A stretch of 64,000 bases of DNA, from NCBI GenBank assembly GCA_029931535.1, contig JAQPZY010001670.1, forward strand, positions 4,736,501 to 4,800,500, read 5' to 3'. The notes beneath the pieces are model-generated. The model saw nothing but the letters and a program-made list of their open reading frames with translations. It had not been told where the DNA came from and made no database searches. This stretch comes from Margaritifera margaritifera. Its lineage: Eukaryota > Mollusca > Bivalvia > Unionida > Margaritiferidae. This document shows positions 14,701 through 23,856 of this stretch, one piece after another. How positions within the stretch are numbered: position 1 is the first letter of the stretch; each line of letters begins with the position of its first letter. The position numbers and the translations under genes are program-made.

Positions 14701-17700
14701 TCCAGACTGGTTACCATGGTGTGTCTCTGGGCAAGGCATCTTACTTAAATTGACTTGGCATGATATAACCTTCAAAGTATTGCAGTGCTATAAAACACCA
14801 AACACCAAAAATCAAACGAAACTTTTTCTCCAAATGAAGGGGGAAATCCCCCCCCTCCTTTCGAATTCTATAACAGTGCAGACTAAGATAAAATCAGTTT
14901 TTTTTATGATTCTTAGCTGAGTAGACTGGTTGATATATTTAGTACTCTCAATGCCATTCTTTATGTATGTATGAATAAATGTAACATATTATATATTTAA
15001 AATAAACAGATTTAGCCGATGTCCTAACCATGAAATCTGATTGGAGAACTATAAACTGGTTAATGTGTTCTTACTGTAGATAAAACATGCATCAGCTCAG
15101 TGGCATGAAGTAGAAACATCTACTTTCTACATATAGACTCCACATGTAGATAAGGTATTCATTGCAAGCACAATAATCTGATTTTACCATAACCTTACAT
15201 TGCCGTATTCACCCATTACTTCACCCATTACAAAGCCCTCTCACAATTGGACATCCTTTCTGAAGTATGCACCCTAACATTGCCGTATTCACCCATTACA
15301 AAGCCCTCTCACAATTGGACATCCTTTCTGAAGTATGCACCCTTACATTGCCGTATTCACCCATTACAAAGCCCTCTCACAATTGGACATCCTTTCTGAA
15401 GTATGCACCCTTACATTGCCGTATTCACCCATTACAAAGCCCTCTCACAATTGGACATCCTTTCTGAAGTATGCACCCTTACATTGCCGTATTCACCCAT
15501 TACAAAGCCCTCTCACAATTGGACATCCTTTCTGAAGTATGCACCCTTACATTGCCGTATTCACCCATTACAAAGCCCTCTCACAATTGGACATCCTTTC
15601 TGACACCCTGACTTCTACCAACTGCTGGATGAGGACCATTAAGCAGGACAATCTAAGTATATGTACTTTTAACTGCATCAACTCAGACCAAACAGTCTTG
15701 GTACGTTTTCTGGCACCAAACCTGACAAGTTATCTATACTGTGCAGTAGTGTGCATGTGATACTACTAGAACAACCTTCAAGGAGACTTTTTCTTCATTT
15801 GAAGGAGATTTCACCTCCATTTCCAGAAGATTTTTACAAAATATATTGACTATATAAGAAAATTCTTGATTACACACCCTACATGTACATATCAAATTTC
15901 TTAAACTGTCAATGAACCAATAACACAGGATGCCCGCATGCAATGTAACAATGACACAACAGAGGATAAAAGTGTACAGCTTACAATCAAGGTTTGAGCC
16001 AATGGGGGTAAGTTATATTCTGTACCTTCTGTCGTAAAGCCGACGGGGCAAGTTGTATTCTGTATCTTCTGTCATAATTTTTACACTACATGATACTGTG
16101 GGTTCCATCCATCATTGGTTCACCCTGTCATTGGTTCACTCTCCATCATTGGTTCACTGTCATTGGTTCACCCTCCATCACTAGTTCACCCTATGTCATT
16201 GGTTTACTCTCCATCACTGGTTCACTCTTTGTCATTGGCTCACCCTCTCCCATAGACAATTCAATTGCTCTGGTATGTAGGGTGTGGCTTAGCTGTTGAC
16301 AGGCAGATTTCCAGTTTTTCACACTTTTTGGCCACATTCTTGAATCTGAATCAGTGTGTAACCCTACTCACAGGGAGATATCAGGGAGATTTCCAGTTTT
16401 TCACACTTTTTTTGGCCAAACTGTAGAGTATGAACTGGAGAGTAGCCTTGTTTACAGGGGGTTATCACATTTATGCATTAATCAGCTATTTCCATCACTA
16501 CGGTAAAACCTGGAGTAATCCAGTCTGAATCTTATCACAAAATGCCAGATTTATTTTCTCTCAAAGGAATGTGATAGAACCACAATATCACTGTCTATGA
16601 CTTAATGCATTCCACACATAGCCAAAAGAAAGAAAAAAAATATTTTAAAAAATTAAAAAATATTAATAATGATGTGGCAAGTATACTTTTCCTACTGATA
16701 ACAATGCATATATGCAAAAATGTTCATATTCAACTATGGATTGGATGATCCCATTTCTGAGGACCCTTTCCAATACAGTCTAATGACAGCTTAATATATG
16801 TCAGACCAATCTGTTCCAAATCTTATTAAAAACTATTTGAAAAAAAAATTCATCAATTAAGGGGACAATAACTGGATAATGAAACAAGTGCAGGCACACG
16901 AACTTTTCACACATATATATATAAACTTTCATGTTTTCTAAGTAGAGAGCCATAGCAGTATAGAAAACCAGAGATGCACAGGAAGATGACACAGTGAAAC
17001 AGATTCTAAATTTTAAATTAAAACAATATTTAGGAAAACTAAACATTTTCAGGTGACACTTTTAAATGAAAGGAGGCTGATAAAATCAAGAAGTGCTGTA
17101 AAACATTTTGCTGACAATCCATTCATGGATTCTGCAGATATTACAGCTTCCAAATAGTCCAATACTGGCCCTCTGACCTCAACCTTTCACACTAAGGGCC
17201 TTGTAGATCACAGTTTATATGCAGAGACTGATATTATTTTACTTAAAATAATGATATAGCCAACCTTAAAACAATATTCACTGACTTTATGTGACCCTGA
17301 CCTATGGCCCCAAGTTCCCTAAATCACCAAGGTTTTCCTACTTTACATGTGAAATTGTGAGGCATGTATGAATAAGTGTTTTGATGACCTTGACCTAATT
17401 GTCCATAGATGAGGAGCTATATCAATCCACTCCAGAGAGTCTAGGTAGAGTTTGGTCTTAGAACCCTAATATATATGTGTTAAAATTAACTCTTTAACAC
17501 ATTACATATTTTGATGACCTTAAACTATAACCTTGTGAACCCAAAATAAAAGATGAAAGCTCAGTAAACAAAACTTTAAGTTATTTTATTATTCAAACAC
17601 ATGATTAAAGGAAAAATACCGATACAATTTAACAGGTTTTCAAGTGATATTAACCATTATATTAGCATGCAGACTTTAAATACACAATAATATATTTCCT

Positions 17701-20200
17701 TTCATCTACTTATCTTATGCAGATAGAGTTTGTGCTGTGAACACAAAAAATTAAACATTCCATTTTTATTTCTGACCTCAACCAGAAAATTATGACTTAA
17801 AAAGACTAAACTCAATCACTTCTACCTGAAGATATACTTTGCAAATAAAGTTTAGTATCCATTATTCTTACATAAAGTTCAGCTATGTGGACAAAAAGCA
17901 ATTGTATCTTGCTACTGTGACCTTGACCTTTCATTGTGACCCTGTCATAGTCCTGTTATGTTTACATGCATAAATATTTGACCTTGACCTTTATACCCAA
18001 TCCCCTTTCCTCTCCTTATGAGCAACTGAATGTGCCATATTTACCCTTATAATGTGCACACAACTACAAGCAATGTTACCCAGATCCATCATCACATAAG
18101 ACCTAGGCAGATCAAAGTTTACATTGATCACCTAACATCAAACAATGTTACCCAGATCTGTCATCACATACAAGACTGGCATATCAAGGTTTACATTGAC
18201 CACCTAACTCCAAACAGTGTAACCCAGATCTATCATCACATAAGGCCTTGGCAGATCAAGGTTTACAATGACCACCTAACTCTAAACAGTGCTACTCAGA
18301 TCTGTCATCACATAAGGCCTTTGCAGATCAAGATTTACATTGACCACCTAACTCTAAACAGTGCTACTCAGATCTGTCATCACATAATGCCTTGGCAGAT
18401 CAAGGTTTACATTGATCACCTAACTCTAAACAGTGTTACCCAGATCTGTCATCACATAAAGCACTGGCATATCAAGGTTTACATTGACCACCTAACTCCA
18501 AACAGTGTTACCCAGATCTGTCATCACATAAGGCCTTGTCAGATTAAGGTTTACATTGATCACGTGGAATGAATAATAGATCTGAGACAACAATGTACCA
18601 GTCCATAACTTGGTCTATAGTGTCTGCAGCTGAATGGGGCTCCCAATAATATAGTAAAATATATCTGCAGCAGATAGAACTGGGACTAATCTCATGATAG
18701 AATAAGCAAGTATTTACTCTTCTTTTCTCTCTTTTTTTCTTTCTTCTAACTTTTTATTTTCACTTCCTTTGCCTCCACTGTCTTCAATTTGATCGTACCA
18801 GTGTGATTTAAAATAGAAACTACAGAACAGATTTGTATTATCCAATTAAGGTCCCATTTCGGGCATTATAATCATAAAGGAGGTGAAATTTCCCCCTAAT
18901 CAACAGCAACTCATACTAAAATACACATTCATTCAATATAAATATAATGTAAGAACAATGGAAATTAAAGATAGAGACTTTAATTTGATTATAAATGATT
19001 GGAGATGGTTGGAAAATAGAAAAAAATGGAAAAGTAAAACAAAGAAAAGACTAGATCAAATATAATTACACTGTACAAATATTCAAGAGGGTTTTTTACT
19101 TTACTATCCTTCAAACTACTATACCCCCACCACACCTGACCCCAGCCGTGTTTTCTTGCATTGTTCAATAAATTTAAATTAACCAAACTGTCTATATTTT
19201 CATGTTATTATCCAGAAAAAATTATCCAATTAAAAAAAATTCAACTGGATACAAATATAGTCAAATAAATGTAATCTTTCTTCTGTGTAATGAGGGCATT
19301 CAGTGATAAAAAGAATTCATCTTCTACATTCTGGAGATTAGAAAATGAACAAATTCTTTATGACCAGTCTAGCTTCATAAAATCGCTCTTTTTTCTACTT
19401 CATATTTGCTATTTTCTAGTTGCAAATGGTGTGCACTTTATGTAGACTGTGAGTAATTATATTTTTAATATGTGATAGGAGAGATATCCTACGTTTGCTT
19501 CGCGTTTAAAAGTGGCCAAGTTTTTTTTTTAATATGTGCTTACTTTTTAGTGTAGATATTTATCTTAATATTTATTCCTAAAATTGTTTAACACAACAAG
19601 ATTTTATATTCTCACCAAAAAATGAAATTTTGGCATATAATTTACTTCCCACAATGCAAAATCTGATAATTTAACCTAACAGTGCTACATGAAGCACTGA
19701 TTAAGCGCGCATGTATATACACTGGAGTCAGTTTTCACTTGGTATGCGAGTATATCATATTGCCATATATAGCACAGACTCTCTCGCTTCTAACCAATCA
19801 GTACCAAGCGAAACACGCGTGTGAAATTGTACACAGACACAGACACATGAATACGTTCATGAGAATATCGACGTCAATTTTAGTTAAATTTTACCGAACC
19901 GAACTTAAACTACGTGTGAAAACTACAAAATACCGCTGCAAGCAATAAACACAGGAGAAACTCCAGTCTACTCTAGGCTTGACAGCTGTCTCGTCAAGGT
20001 GTCGATTTAATATGTTTACCTTGCCGAGTCAGATGTAAACATCGACCGCAAAACATAAGTAAAACTCGAGATTGACCTACCACTTGTATAGACAGGAGGG
20101 TATTGAAGTCCACTCCTCCCTGCAGACGAAATCCCCAAGATACCCCTGAGTCGGGCCGGGCCAAGTGAATGTGTAACCTCTCTCCAGGATTATACTCCAT
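1..20200 (-). CDS. Zasp: PDZ-LIM domain protein, Zasp/PDLIM-like (5' part, gene runs off left edge)
   Basis: This is the span of a spliced minus-strand gene with exons 20081-20200, 6723-6874, 4335-4473, 1347-1552 and 1-200. Together they give about 272 residues. Every intron is GT-AG and the codon phases agree at all four junctions (0, 2, 0, 2). The order is an N-terminal PDZ domain (residues about 8-91), a short WKPKVTP segment right after it, and a ZM motif (VHAQFNSPIGLYSPDNIA) near residue 178. That is the known plan of Zasp/Cypher/PDLIM proteins, which dock on alpha-actinin at Z-discs and adhesion sites and end in one or more LIM domains. No LIM zinc residues occur in the window, so they are expected to the left, or this isoform lacks them. 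Introns are 13.2, 2.2, 2.8 and 1.1 kb. Family assignment is firm; orthology within the family is inferred. Confidence 0.85.
264..575. repeat. 45-bp tandem repeat, about 7 copies
   Basis: The unit contains ATTTAGGTAAAATCTATGAT followed by CTCAATTACATCTGAACACC, with a few substitutions per copy. It lies in the intron between the exons ending at 200 and starting at 1347 of the Zasp-like gene. Confidence 0.9.
1045..1308. repeat. 39-bp tandem repeat, about 7 copies
   Basis: The unit contains TATTTAGATAACACAGAAAG then TATGATACAAACATGAC. It produces two overlapping spurious minus-strand ORFs rich in FVSYFLCYLNI and CIILSVLSKYS. It lies just downstream (in gene sense) of the ZM exon. Confidence 0.9.
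1347..1552 (-). CDS. Zasp: Zasp/PDLIM-like exon with ZM motif
   Basis: The exon opens EPCTIGSTHNRSARPFPG and carries VVHAQFNSPIGLYSPDNIAT, the ZM (Zasp-like) motif that in this family helps bind the alpha-actinin rod. It ends in HMQSEMEK at a perfect GTAAGT donor. The acceptor is GTTCAG. The NRSARPF block resembles the NNAARPF block found between PDZ and ZM in insect Zasp proteins. The ZM motif is what separates this gene from generic PDZ genes. Confidence 0.87.
1862..2847. mobile_element. Non-autonomous Tc1/mariner-like element (986 bp)
   Basis: The ends are inverted: CAGTCAAACCTGTC at the left and, on the other strand, CAGTCCAATCTGTC at the right (12 of 14 identical). Both ends abut a TA dinucleotide, the usual mariner target duplication. 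No transposase is visible. An AAT microsatellite sits inside. Confidence 0.55.
2668..2722. repeat. (AAT)n microsatellite
   Basis: About 18 AAT triplets, ending in AACAACAAC. It creates a false poly-leucine ORF on the minus strand. Confidence 0.95.
2850..3580. other. Intronic AT-rich sequence, nothing recognised
   Basis: Part of the intron between exons 4335-4473 and 1347-1552. No open frame of note, no repeat structure and no splice-flanked coding block were seen. Confidence 0.5.
3583..4065. repeat. Degenerate tandem repeat, roughly 65 bp
   Basis: Recurring phrases CTCAACCATCACTCTTGTCT, GTTGCTTGATGGCCACTCTA and GCACAACTGACTAA appear about seven times with indels. The array is old compared with others in this gene. 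Confidence 0.8.
4335..4473 (-). CDS. Zasp: Zasp/PDLIM-like exon, post-PDZ linker
   Basis: The exon encodes GAVQIWKPKVTPMSELRPNE and continues to TATQKTSLARDHSD. The WKPxVTP signature immediately after the PDZ domain and a KTSLA segment further on are both seen in Zasp-type proteins. The acceptor is TTGCAG. The donor is placed at GAT|GTGTGT because it keeps phase 0 with the next exon; GTGTGT is a weak donor and two nearby GTs exist, so the 3' boundary may be off by a few bases. Confidence 0.82.
4655..4735 (+). mobile_element. Double-hairpin MITE, fragment (first hairpin arm)
   Basis: Contains ATACTCACATATAAGCCGAT and CTGCATAGACCCAGATCTGC, followed by GTCGCATAATGCGCC. This matches the left part of the complete copies at 36.4 and 61.0 kb and then stops before the second arm. 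Confidence 0.75.
4736..5757. other. Intronic sequence, nothing recognised except a G homopolymer
   Basis: AT-rich intron with a run of about 16 G at 5551-5566 and an A run just before it. No coding signal was seen. Confidence 0.45.
5758..5916. repeat. About 62-bp tandem repeat, 2.5 copies
   Basis: The phrase ACATGTGTAAAACTGTGCAA followed by ATTCACGTATGTAGTGAAAA recurs three times with point differences. Confidence 0.8.
6331..6551 (-). mobile_element. Double-hairpin MITE, complete copy (reverse orientation)
   Basis: About 220 bp. The outer inverted ends are ACTCATGTATAAGCC and GGTTATACATGAGT. Inside are two consecutive hairpins. The first has stem CAAACAACATAGACCCTGAT with its complement 40 bases on. 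The second has stem ACAAACTGCATGGACC with its complement ending in GGTCTATGCAGTTTG. Stem order is reversed relative to the copies at 36.4 and 61.0 kb. Confidence 0.85.
6723..6874 (-). CDS. Zasp: Zasp/PDLIM-like exon, second half of PDZ domain
   Basis: The exon encodes VQPNSVADNCGLKAGDGIL, then TINNQNTDEMTHEMAKMAI and a terminal IVQR. This matches the second half of a PDZ fold: the GLKAGD turn, the INNQ strand and the MTHEMAK helix. It follows a TTTCAG acceptor and ends at a GTATAT donor. Phase is 0 at entry and 2 at exit; the terminal arginine codon is completed in the exon at 4335-4473. The enormous upstream intron separates it from the first half of the same domain. Confidence 0.88.
6875..8160. 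other. Large first intron, 3' part, nothing recognised
   Basis: AT-rich sequence directly upstream (gene sense) of the PDZ exon at 6723-6874. A short scrap near 6940-6965 resembles the hairpin MITE arm (TAGACCCAGATCT). No other structure was seen. Confidence 0.45.
8160..8630 (+). repeat. Interspersed roughly 120-bp repeat family, about 4 copies
   Basis: Units share GAGTTGCAATAACAAGATTT, TCAAGATGGC and AGTCTTTTGGTGAAAACCCC. The same family forms the cluster at 48.49-49.14 kb in the other gene. Confidence 0.8.
8633..9026. mobile_element. Foldback/MITE element with internal tandem repeats (394 bp)
   Basis: The left end reads TTCTCAAAACTTTTTAAGCA and the right end is its near complement, TCTAAAAGTTTTGAGAA. 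Both are flanked by TA. The inside is four to five copies of a roughly 64-bp unit with GGACATTCTGGAACTTTGAT and AGTCAGGCTCATAGCA. Confidence 0.6.
9030..9530. repeat. About 32-bp minisatellite, about 15 copies
   Basis: The unit contains GGGCCTGTTGTGTCACTTGG and AGTACATT. It starts four bases after the foldback element ends. It produces two spurious plus-strand ORFs. Confidence 0.9.
9540..10175. other. Intronic sequence, nothing recognised
   Basis: Unique-looking AT-rich sequence between two minisatellites; short ORFs only. Confidence 0.4.
10176..10540. repeat. About 53-bp minisatellite, 7 copies
   Basis: The unit contains TGAAGTGACAGTGTACATTT then GAAGAGCTGGATCTTGAACA. The central copies are nearly identical, the outer ones shortened. 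Confidence 0.92.
10685..11935. repeat. 40-bp minisatellite, about 31 copies with higher-order blocks
   Basis: The unit is CATGTCTTACTCCAAATACC then CATAGCATGGAACAACCTGC. Two variants (CCATGTCTTACTCC and CTATGTCTTACTCT) occur in blocks of about three, giving a larger period near 240 bp; the stretch from 11041 resembles that from 11281. Confidence 0.95.
12030..12175 (-). mobile_element. Double-hairpin MITE, decayed copy
   Basis: Contains ATACTCGAGTATAAGTC at the left, ACATAGATCCTGATCTGCAG with TCTATGTTGTTTG after it, then CAAACTGCATTATG and GTGCAGTTTG. Both hairpins are shortened by internal deletion. Confidence 0.65.
12300..13727. repeat. 18-bp minisatellite, about 79 copies (1.4 kb)
   Basis: The unit is CCCATGCTGGATGATAAG with variants (TTGATGATAAG, TGTATAATAAG, AATGATAATC). 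The length is a multiple of three and the unit lacks stops in most frames. It therefore yields long hexapeptide-repeat ORFs on both strands (MLDDKP, MISPCW, MGLSSS, WAYHPA, HGLIIQ), up to 343 codons. There is no splice or homology support for coding, and it lies inside an intron. Confidence 0.95.
14125..14335. repeat. About 83-bp tandem repeat, 2.5 copies
   Basis: CAGGGATTATGTTCATGTGC, CATTAAACACCAT and a following TCAGCACTATATCACTAA recur. Confidence 0.8.
14615..14815 (+). mobile_element. tRNA-derived SINE
   Basis: The head looks like a tRNA: GTGGTGGCTTGATCAGTA near the A box and GGTTTGATTTCC close to the B-box consensus. A conserved middle follows (GTGTCTCTGGGCAAGGCATC), then a tail GCTATAAAACACCAAACACC. 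The tail resembles the 3' end of the LINE at 23.4 kb read on its own strand. Family name unknown. Confidence 0.65.
15195..15605. repeat. 68-bp tandem repeat, 6 copies, nearly identical
   Basis: The unit holds CATTGCCGTATTCACCCATT, ACAAAGCCCTCTCACAATTG and GACATCCTTTCTGAAGTATG. Copies differ at one or two positions only. The length is not a multiple of three, so the same peptide reappears in successive frames. Confidence 0.95.
15610..16090. other. Intronic sequence, nothing recognised
   Basis: Mixed-composition intron. Around 16000-16080 two short similar phrases (AAGTTATATTCTGTACCTTC and AAGTTGTATTCTGTATCTTC) recur. Confidence 0.35.
16095..16255. repeat. Short degenerate repeat, CATTGGTTCACCCTC
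   Basis: TCATTGGTTCACCCTCCATC-type phrases recur about nine times with a period near 19-40 bp. Confidence 0.75.
16260..18050. other. Intronic sequence with scattered TGACCTTGACC phrases
   Basis: AT-rich. A 100-bp partial duplication near 16300-16430 shares TTTCCAGTTTTTCACACTTT. TGACCTTGACC appears near 17385, 17925 and 17980. No coding signal was seen. Confidence 0.4.
18055..18565. repeat. About 71-bp tandem repeat, 7 copies, containing a hairpin-MITE-like core
   Basis: The unit contains GTTACCCAGATCTGTCATCA, CATAAGGCCTTGGCAGATCA and AGGTTTACATTGACCACC. The ACCCAGATCTGYCATCACATAA core is also found in the arm and loop of the double-hairpin MITE. It gives a spurious 180-codon ORF. Confidence 0.9.
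18570..19680. other. Intron/5' region, nothing recognised
   Basis: This lies downstream (in gene sense) of the first coding exon and is part of the 13.2-kb intron. AT-rich; no conserved exon was seen. Confidence 0.4.
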
Positions 20201-20480
20201 GCTGAATCACAGAACAGTGAAGAAAAAGCGAGGAACGACGAATACCAGTTTCTCCCAGGCTGTTTACCGGTACTACACGTTTCTCCGCTCTCACCATTAA
20301 ATCCCAATACACTGACGTTAGACGGGATGAAAGTAGCGAGCGGGGTGCAAAGCTGACAACTAACACGCGTATGTAAGACAACTATTTCTATAGGAAGTGT
20401 CAGAGGGTTTATTGTTAAGTGAAGAATGGGACTCGACTTCGTTATGTGATACCTAGAATGACATTCTTCACACCGCTAAA
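19680..20480 (-). promoter_or_regulatory. CpG-rich 5' region, probable Zasp-like promoter
   Basis: CG dinucleotides are dense here (clusters such as GCGCGC, ACGCGT, GACGTTAGACGGG, AGCGAGCGGGG), while the rest of the window is CpG-poor. The patch surrounds the first coding exon. In animals with gene-body methylation, unmethylated promoters keep CpG, so this is the likely transcription start area. No TATA box is claimed. Confidence 0.45.
20081..20200 (-). CDS. Zasp: Zasp/PDLIM-like exon with start codon and first half of PDZ domain
   Basis: The exon encodes 40 residues beginning MEYNPGERLHIHLARPDSG and containing SWGFRLQGGVDFNT, the carboxylate-binding-loop region typical of the PDZ domain in this family (usually PWGFRLQGG). 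The start is supported by an in-frame TGA nine bases upstream of the ATG. The exon closes with a GTAGGT donor in phase 0. A pyrimidine-rich stretch ending in CAG lies directly before the ATG, so an upstream non-coding exon spliced at this point is also possible. Leucine-rich TLLSIQV ends the exon and continues into the next exon as VQPNSVAD. Confidence 0.88.
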
Positions 20481-20966
20481 CTTTGTAAAGTTCTCTTGGT
20501 GCGATTGAAATTATAATGAAATCAAAACCTAAATTTGTACAAAATTATAGCTGAGATTTCCGATCGATAGATTTAGAAAGAAAAAAAAAAACGGCGCATA
20601 TAAACCTCGCTTATAGGTTTATTTTGGTCCAATTAAATCATTCATTCAAATGTGAGAAACCGCCGAGCTGACTCAATGAATAATAATTAAAGGCAGACCA
20701 GCAAGTTGTTCTAAATTAAATGTAGAAGTTCGTTAGGAGCATATCAAAATTGTAATACAAATATAATTATGTGAGGTAGCCGCGGTGGCTCTGTGGTCTG
20801 ATCATCCCGGGTCGGCTACCAGGGTGTTTCCTTGAGCATGCCATTTTACTCCAACTGCCTACACACTAGATAACCTAGAGCTAATGATGTAATGTTATGT
20901 GCCAGTCCAAATTACACACATTTGTTTTTAATTTTAAAATAAACAAACACACAAAGGAAGATAATT

Positions 20967-21022
20967 CCTACCACAATAAATGTTGCCAATCAATCCTACC
21001 ACAATAAATGTTGCCAATCAAA
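20967..21022. repeat. 28-bp direct duplication
   Basis: CCTACCACAATAAATGTTGC followed by CAATCAA occurs twice in a row. Confidence 0.9.
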
Positions 21023-21687
21023 CTGCATTCTATTGCCCTCCAGTAAACGTTATTTTTATTTCCAGTGCCATTATGTTTCGCGTGGGTTGGCTTGTCGATG
21101 TTTCCTTGGCTACGAAAAAAAAAAAAGAAGAAAAGAAATTTTAGTTGTAATGGGCGTGGCTCTTCAACTTGGCTCGCAAACAGTTAAGTTAGGTTGAGTT
21201 TATCATAAATTAGACACTCGGTAGTTTTATTCTGGTGTTGAACAAATAAACTTTGGGAATTGTCTATAATATTTCTGTAAATAAGTGGCGTTTTTAAAAC
21301 ATTTATAAAGGTCACATATAATAGGTTGTAATAAAACATGTTTTTTTTTAAATCGTAGGCAAAACTCACTACTGGAGAACATGTTATTATTCGACTAATG
21401 CATTATTGGTTATCCATTTGAAATATTTCCATAATGACATTTAAAGCTATCTCAGGATCTTCTAAATTGAATAAATCTATCTAATTGTTAACCGACAAAA
21501 GACTGTCATAATAAGAATACAGTACTGTTCTTCATCAACGGACTATGCCAACTGAAGCATGCAGATGCCCGTACTGTACTACATCAAAGGATATTTGAGT
21601 ATAAAAGGATATGGATTTATTACGCCTTCTCATTTAAGCGAAGCAAAACGAACAAAACTTTACAATGCAAAACCCTGAAATGATAAT

Positions 21688-21691
<4 letters not shown>

Positions 21692-21768
<77 letters not shown>
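21692..21768. repeat. (AT)n microsatellite, about 38 repeats
   Basis: An uninterrupted AT run. It produces a false poly-Ile/Tyr ORF on the minus strand. Confidence 0.97.
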
Positions 21769-21771
<3 letters not shown>

Positions 21772-23856
21772 TGGCGTAACTTAACTTCAACAATCCAGAA
21801 ATGCCCTCTCCCCTCCCCCCAATAAAAACTTGGGATTTTGGGACCCCTTCTTGAATACCCCCCTTCCCCTACACTGCAGGGGACGCAGGTGCAGTAGTTA
21901 GCCTCTGCATAGAAAGCTACGTTTGTTTCAAAGTCAAGAAAAGTTCCAACTTGCCAATGGAAAATAGATCTAGTGAGGAAAATTGACGAGGAAATCTTTG
22001 AATACAGCACCTCATCTGTTCTTCTTTCTCTGTAGACTTGTCTCCTTTTTATATCCTATTTCGAGTCCCTTTGCTTGCTATAACCAGACAGCCCAGATCT
22101 AGACCTTTTTCTCCACAATCAAAATGTGAAAGTCGTCGGAAGCCACTATTTGAAAGCGAATTATTATCGTGATGCCAGTATTTCGCGGCTCAGATTTTAC
22201 GACTTTTTATCTCGGTATTTCGATTTCACGCTGCTGTCCATGGGACATTTTCCCCTTGGTTTTAAGTTTATACTACTTAATTTTTTTATTAAATATTTAC
22301 GGTATTTTGTATTTGGCAGTATAATGACTGATCGCGTATATAGTGAAAGTTAACCCCTCGCCAAAATAACTAGTTATATCGTATAAGCATAACTGATATA
22401 CGGTAATAGATTGGCAACAGAATAATATTTTATATCTACAATATAAATTAAGAATTGTTTAGGCAGGTAAATTTTCCGTCGCTCATCAAATGATTTAGCT
22501 AAACTTGAGACACGCTCTAGTTTTGCATCTGGATTAAAGATGGGATGCAGAGCCAAAGGCAAACTATTGTATTTAAAATTGCATGTCCAGAGGAAAGATT
22601 TATCATTACTTTTATAATATATGCATATTTTCATTCTGATATACAAGACTTAAAGACAGCAGGGGTATCGTCTATTGGGTGTAACAATACAACTTTTAAC
22701 AAGAGATGTAGGCTACGTGCCTACTATTAAAATTGTCTCCTTAAGCACAACAGATTATACTACGCAAACATCTGTGCATCAAATCTGCATAGTATAAGTT
22801 GTGAAAACTTGTACAATTAACGCAAAGGCAAAACTAAAGTTTAATATTAAATTTGAACTTCCCCATTTATAGGCAAATAAACTAACAAAATTCGTTACAC
22901 AAGGGACGATAACAGAAGATATAGCTGATTGACGTCATCCATGCCATTTATAGAATCTAAAATGTTTCACCTCATTCTAAGACATGTAATTAAGTCATAG
23001 GGAGGCTGATAACAATAAATTGTGTAATTTCTGACATACATCAAACTTAAAAGATAGCTATTTAAGTTTCACAAAAATACATATATTTTTGTAAACTGTT
23101 CATTTTACATGGAAAAACTCAGAATATGATATGGTTTACATATCATCTTTAGGGTAACACAATCTAACCTAATGTATTTAAAGCCACACTACCAAGTTTT
23201 CAACGTGCAATTGTTTATTCGCAACATAATCATTTCAATTATAATAGAAATTTGTTCCTAGAAAACCTGCAAGTGCGATGGCTTTTTTTGAAAACAAGAA
23301 TATTAATAACAAGGAGGATGATTCACTTTTGACCACGAAATTACAAATATTGAACAAAAGCAATTCATAATTTGAATTTAGTAGACTTACCAGTTTACGT
23401 TCATCTGGATGACCAAAAATAAGTATGTACGTTATAGTGTTTTACGGCACATCAGCGCAAAAGTCGCTATGTAGTACCAACAAAAGGTTAAGCTCGAAAA
23501 AGGTAAAAATTAATTGCACACAACTTTTTGAAGATAAAGCCTTCCAAATAGACTTTATAAGGGAATATGGTTTATGCAACACATTTTAATCATGTTTTAA
23601 GGATTTAAACGTGTTAACCATTATGATTATTTTAACATCTTACCATTTTATATTTTATCTTGTTGTTCTTAATTTTACATTTAAGATTTTCTCGGGTGGT
23701 ACGTCCTCATACGTTTCTTCAAGCAGTTCACGTCAAAATACTTCCATCTCACGGGACGGAAATCTAAACACTCGACAAAAATGTGCTCCACTGTCTGTAG
23801 ACAGTGGCAGGGCACACACTCTGGTCGAGGTTCACCTTTAAGGAGGTAAACACAAG

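Larger units (their letters stand above)
20480..23420. other. Upstream intergenic region with AT microsatellite and SINE-like scrap
   Basis: No coding exon was recognised. A fragment at about 20770-20930 (GCCGCGGTGGCTCTGTGG, then TTTCCTTGAGCATGCCATTT) resembles the SINE middle segment. A 28-bp duplication lies at 20967-21022, and CAGTGGCGTAAC at 21771 looks like a DNA-transposon end without a visible partner. Confidence 0.4.

Noticed and set aside
18030..18572. 180-codon ORF with CHHIRP-type repeats
   Set aside because: Arises from the 71-bp tandem array; no homology, no splice context.
21660..22010. 116-codon minus ORF
   Set aside because: Mostly poly-Ile/Tyr from the AT microsatellite.
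23611..23841. 76-codon plus-strand ORF
   Set aside because: Antisense shadow of the LINE Cys-rich tail.
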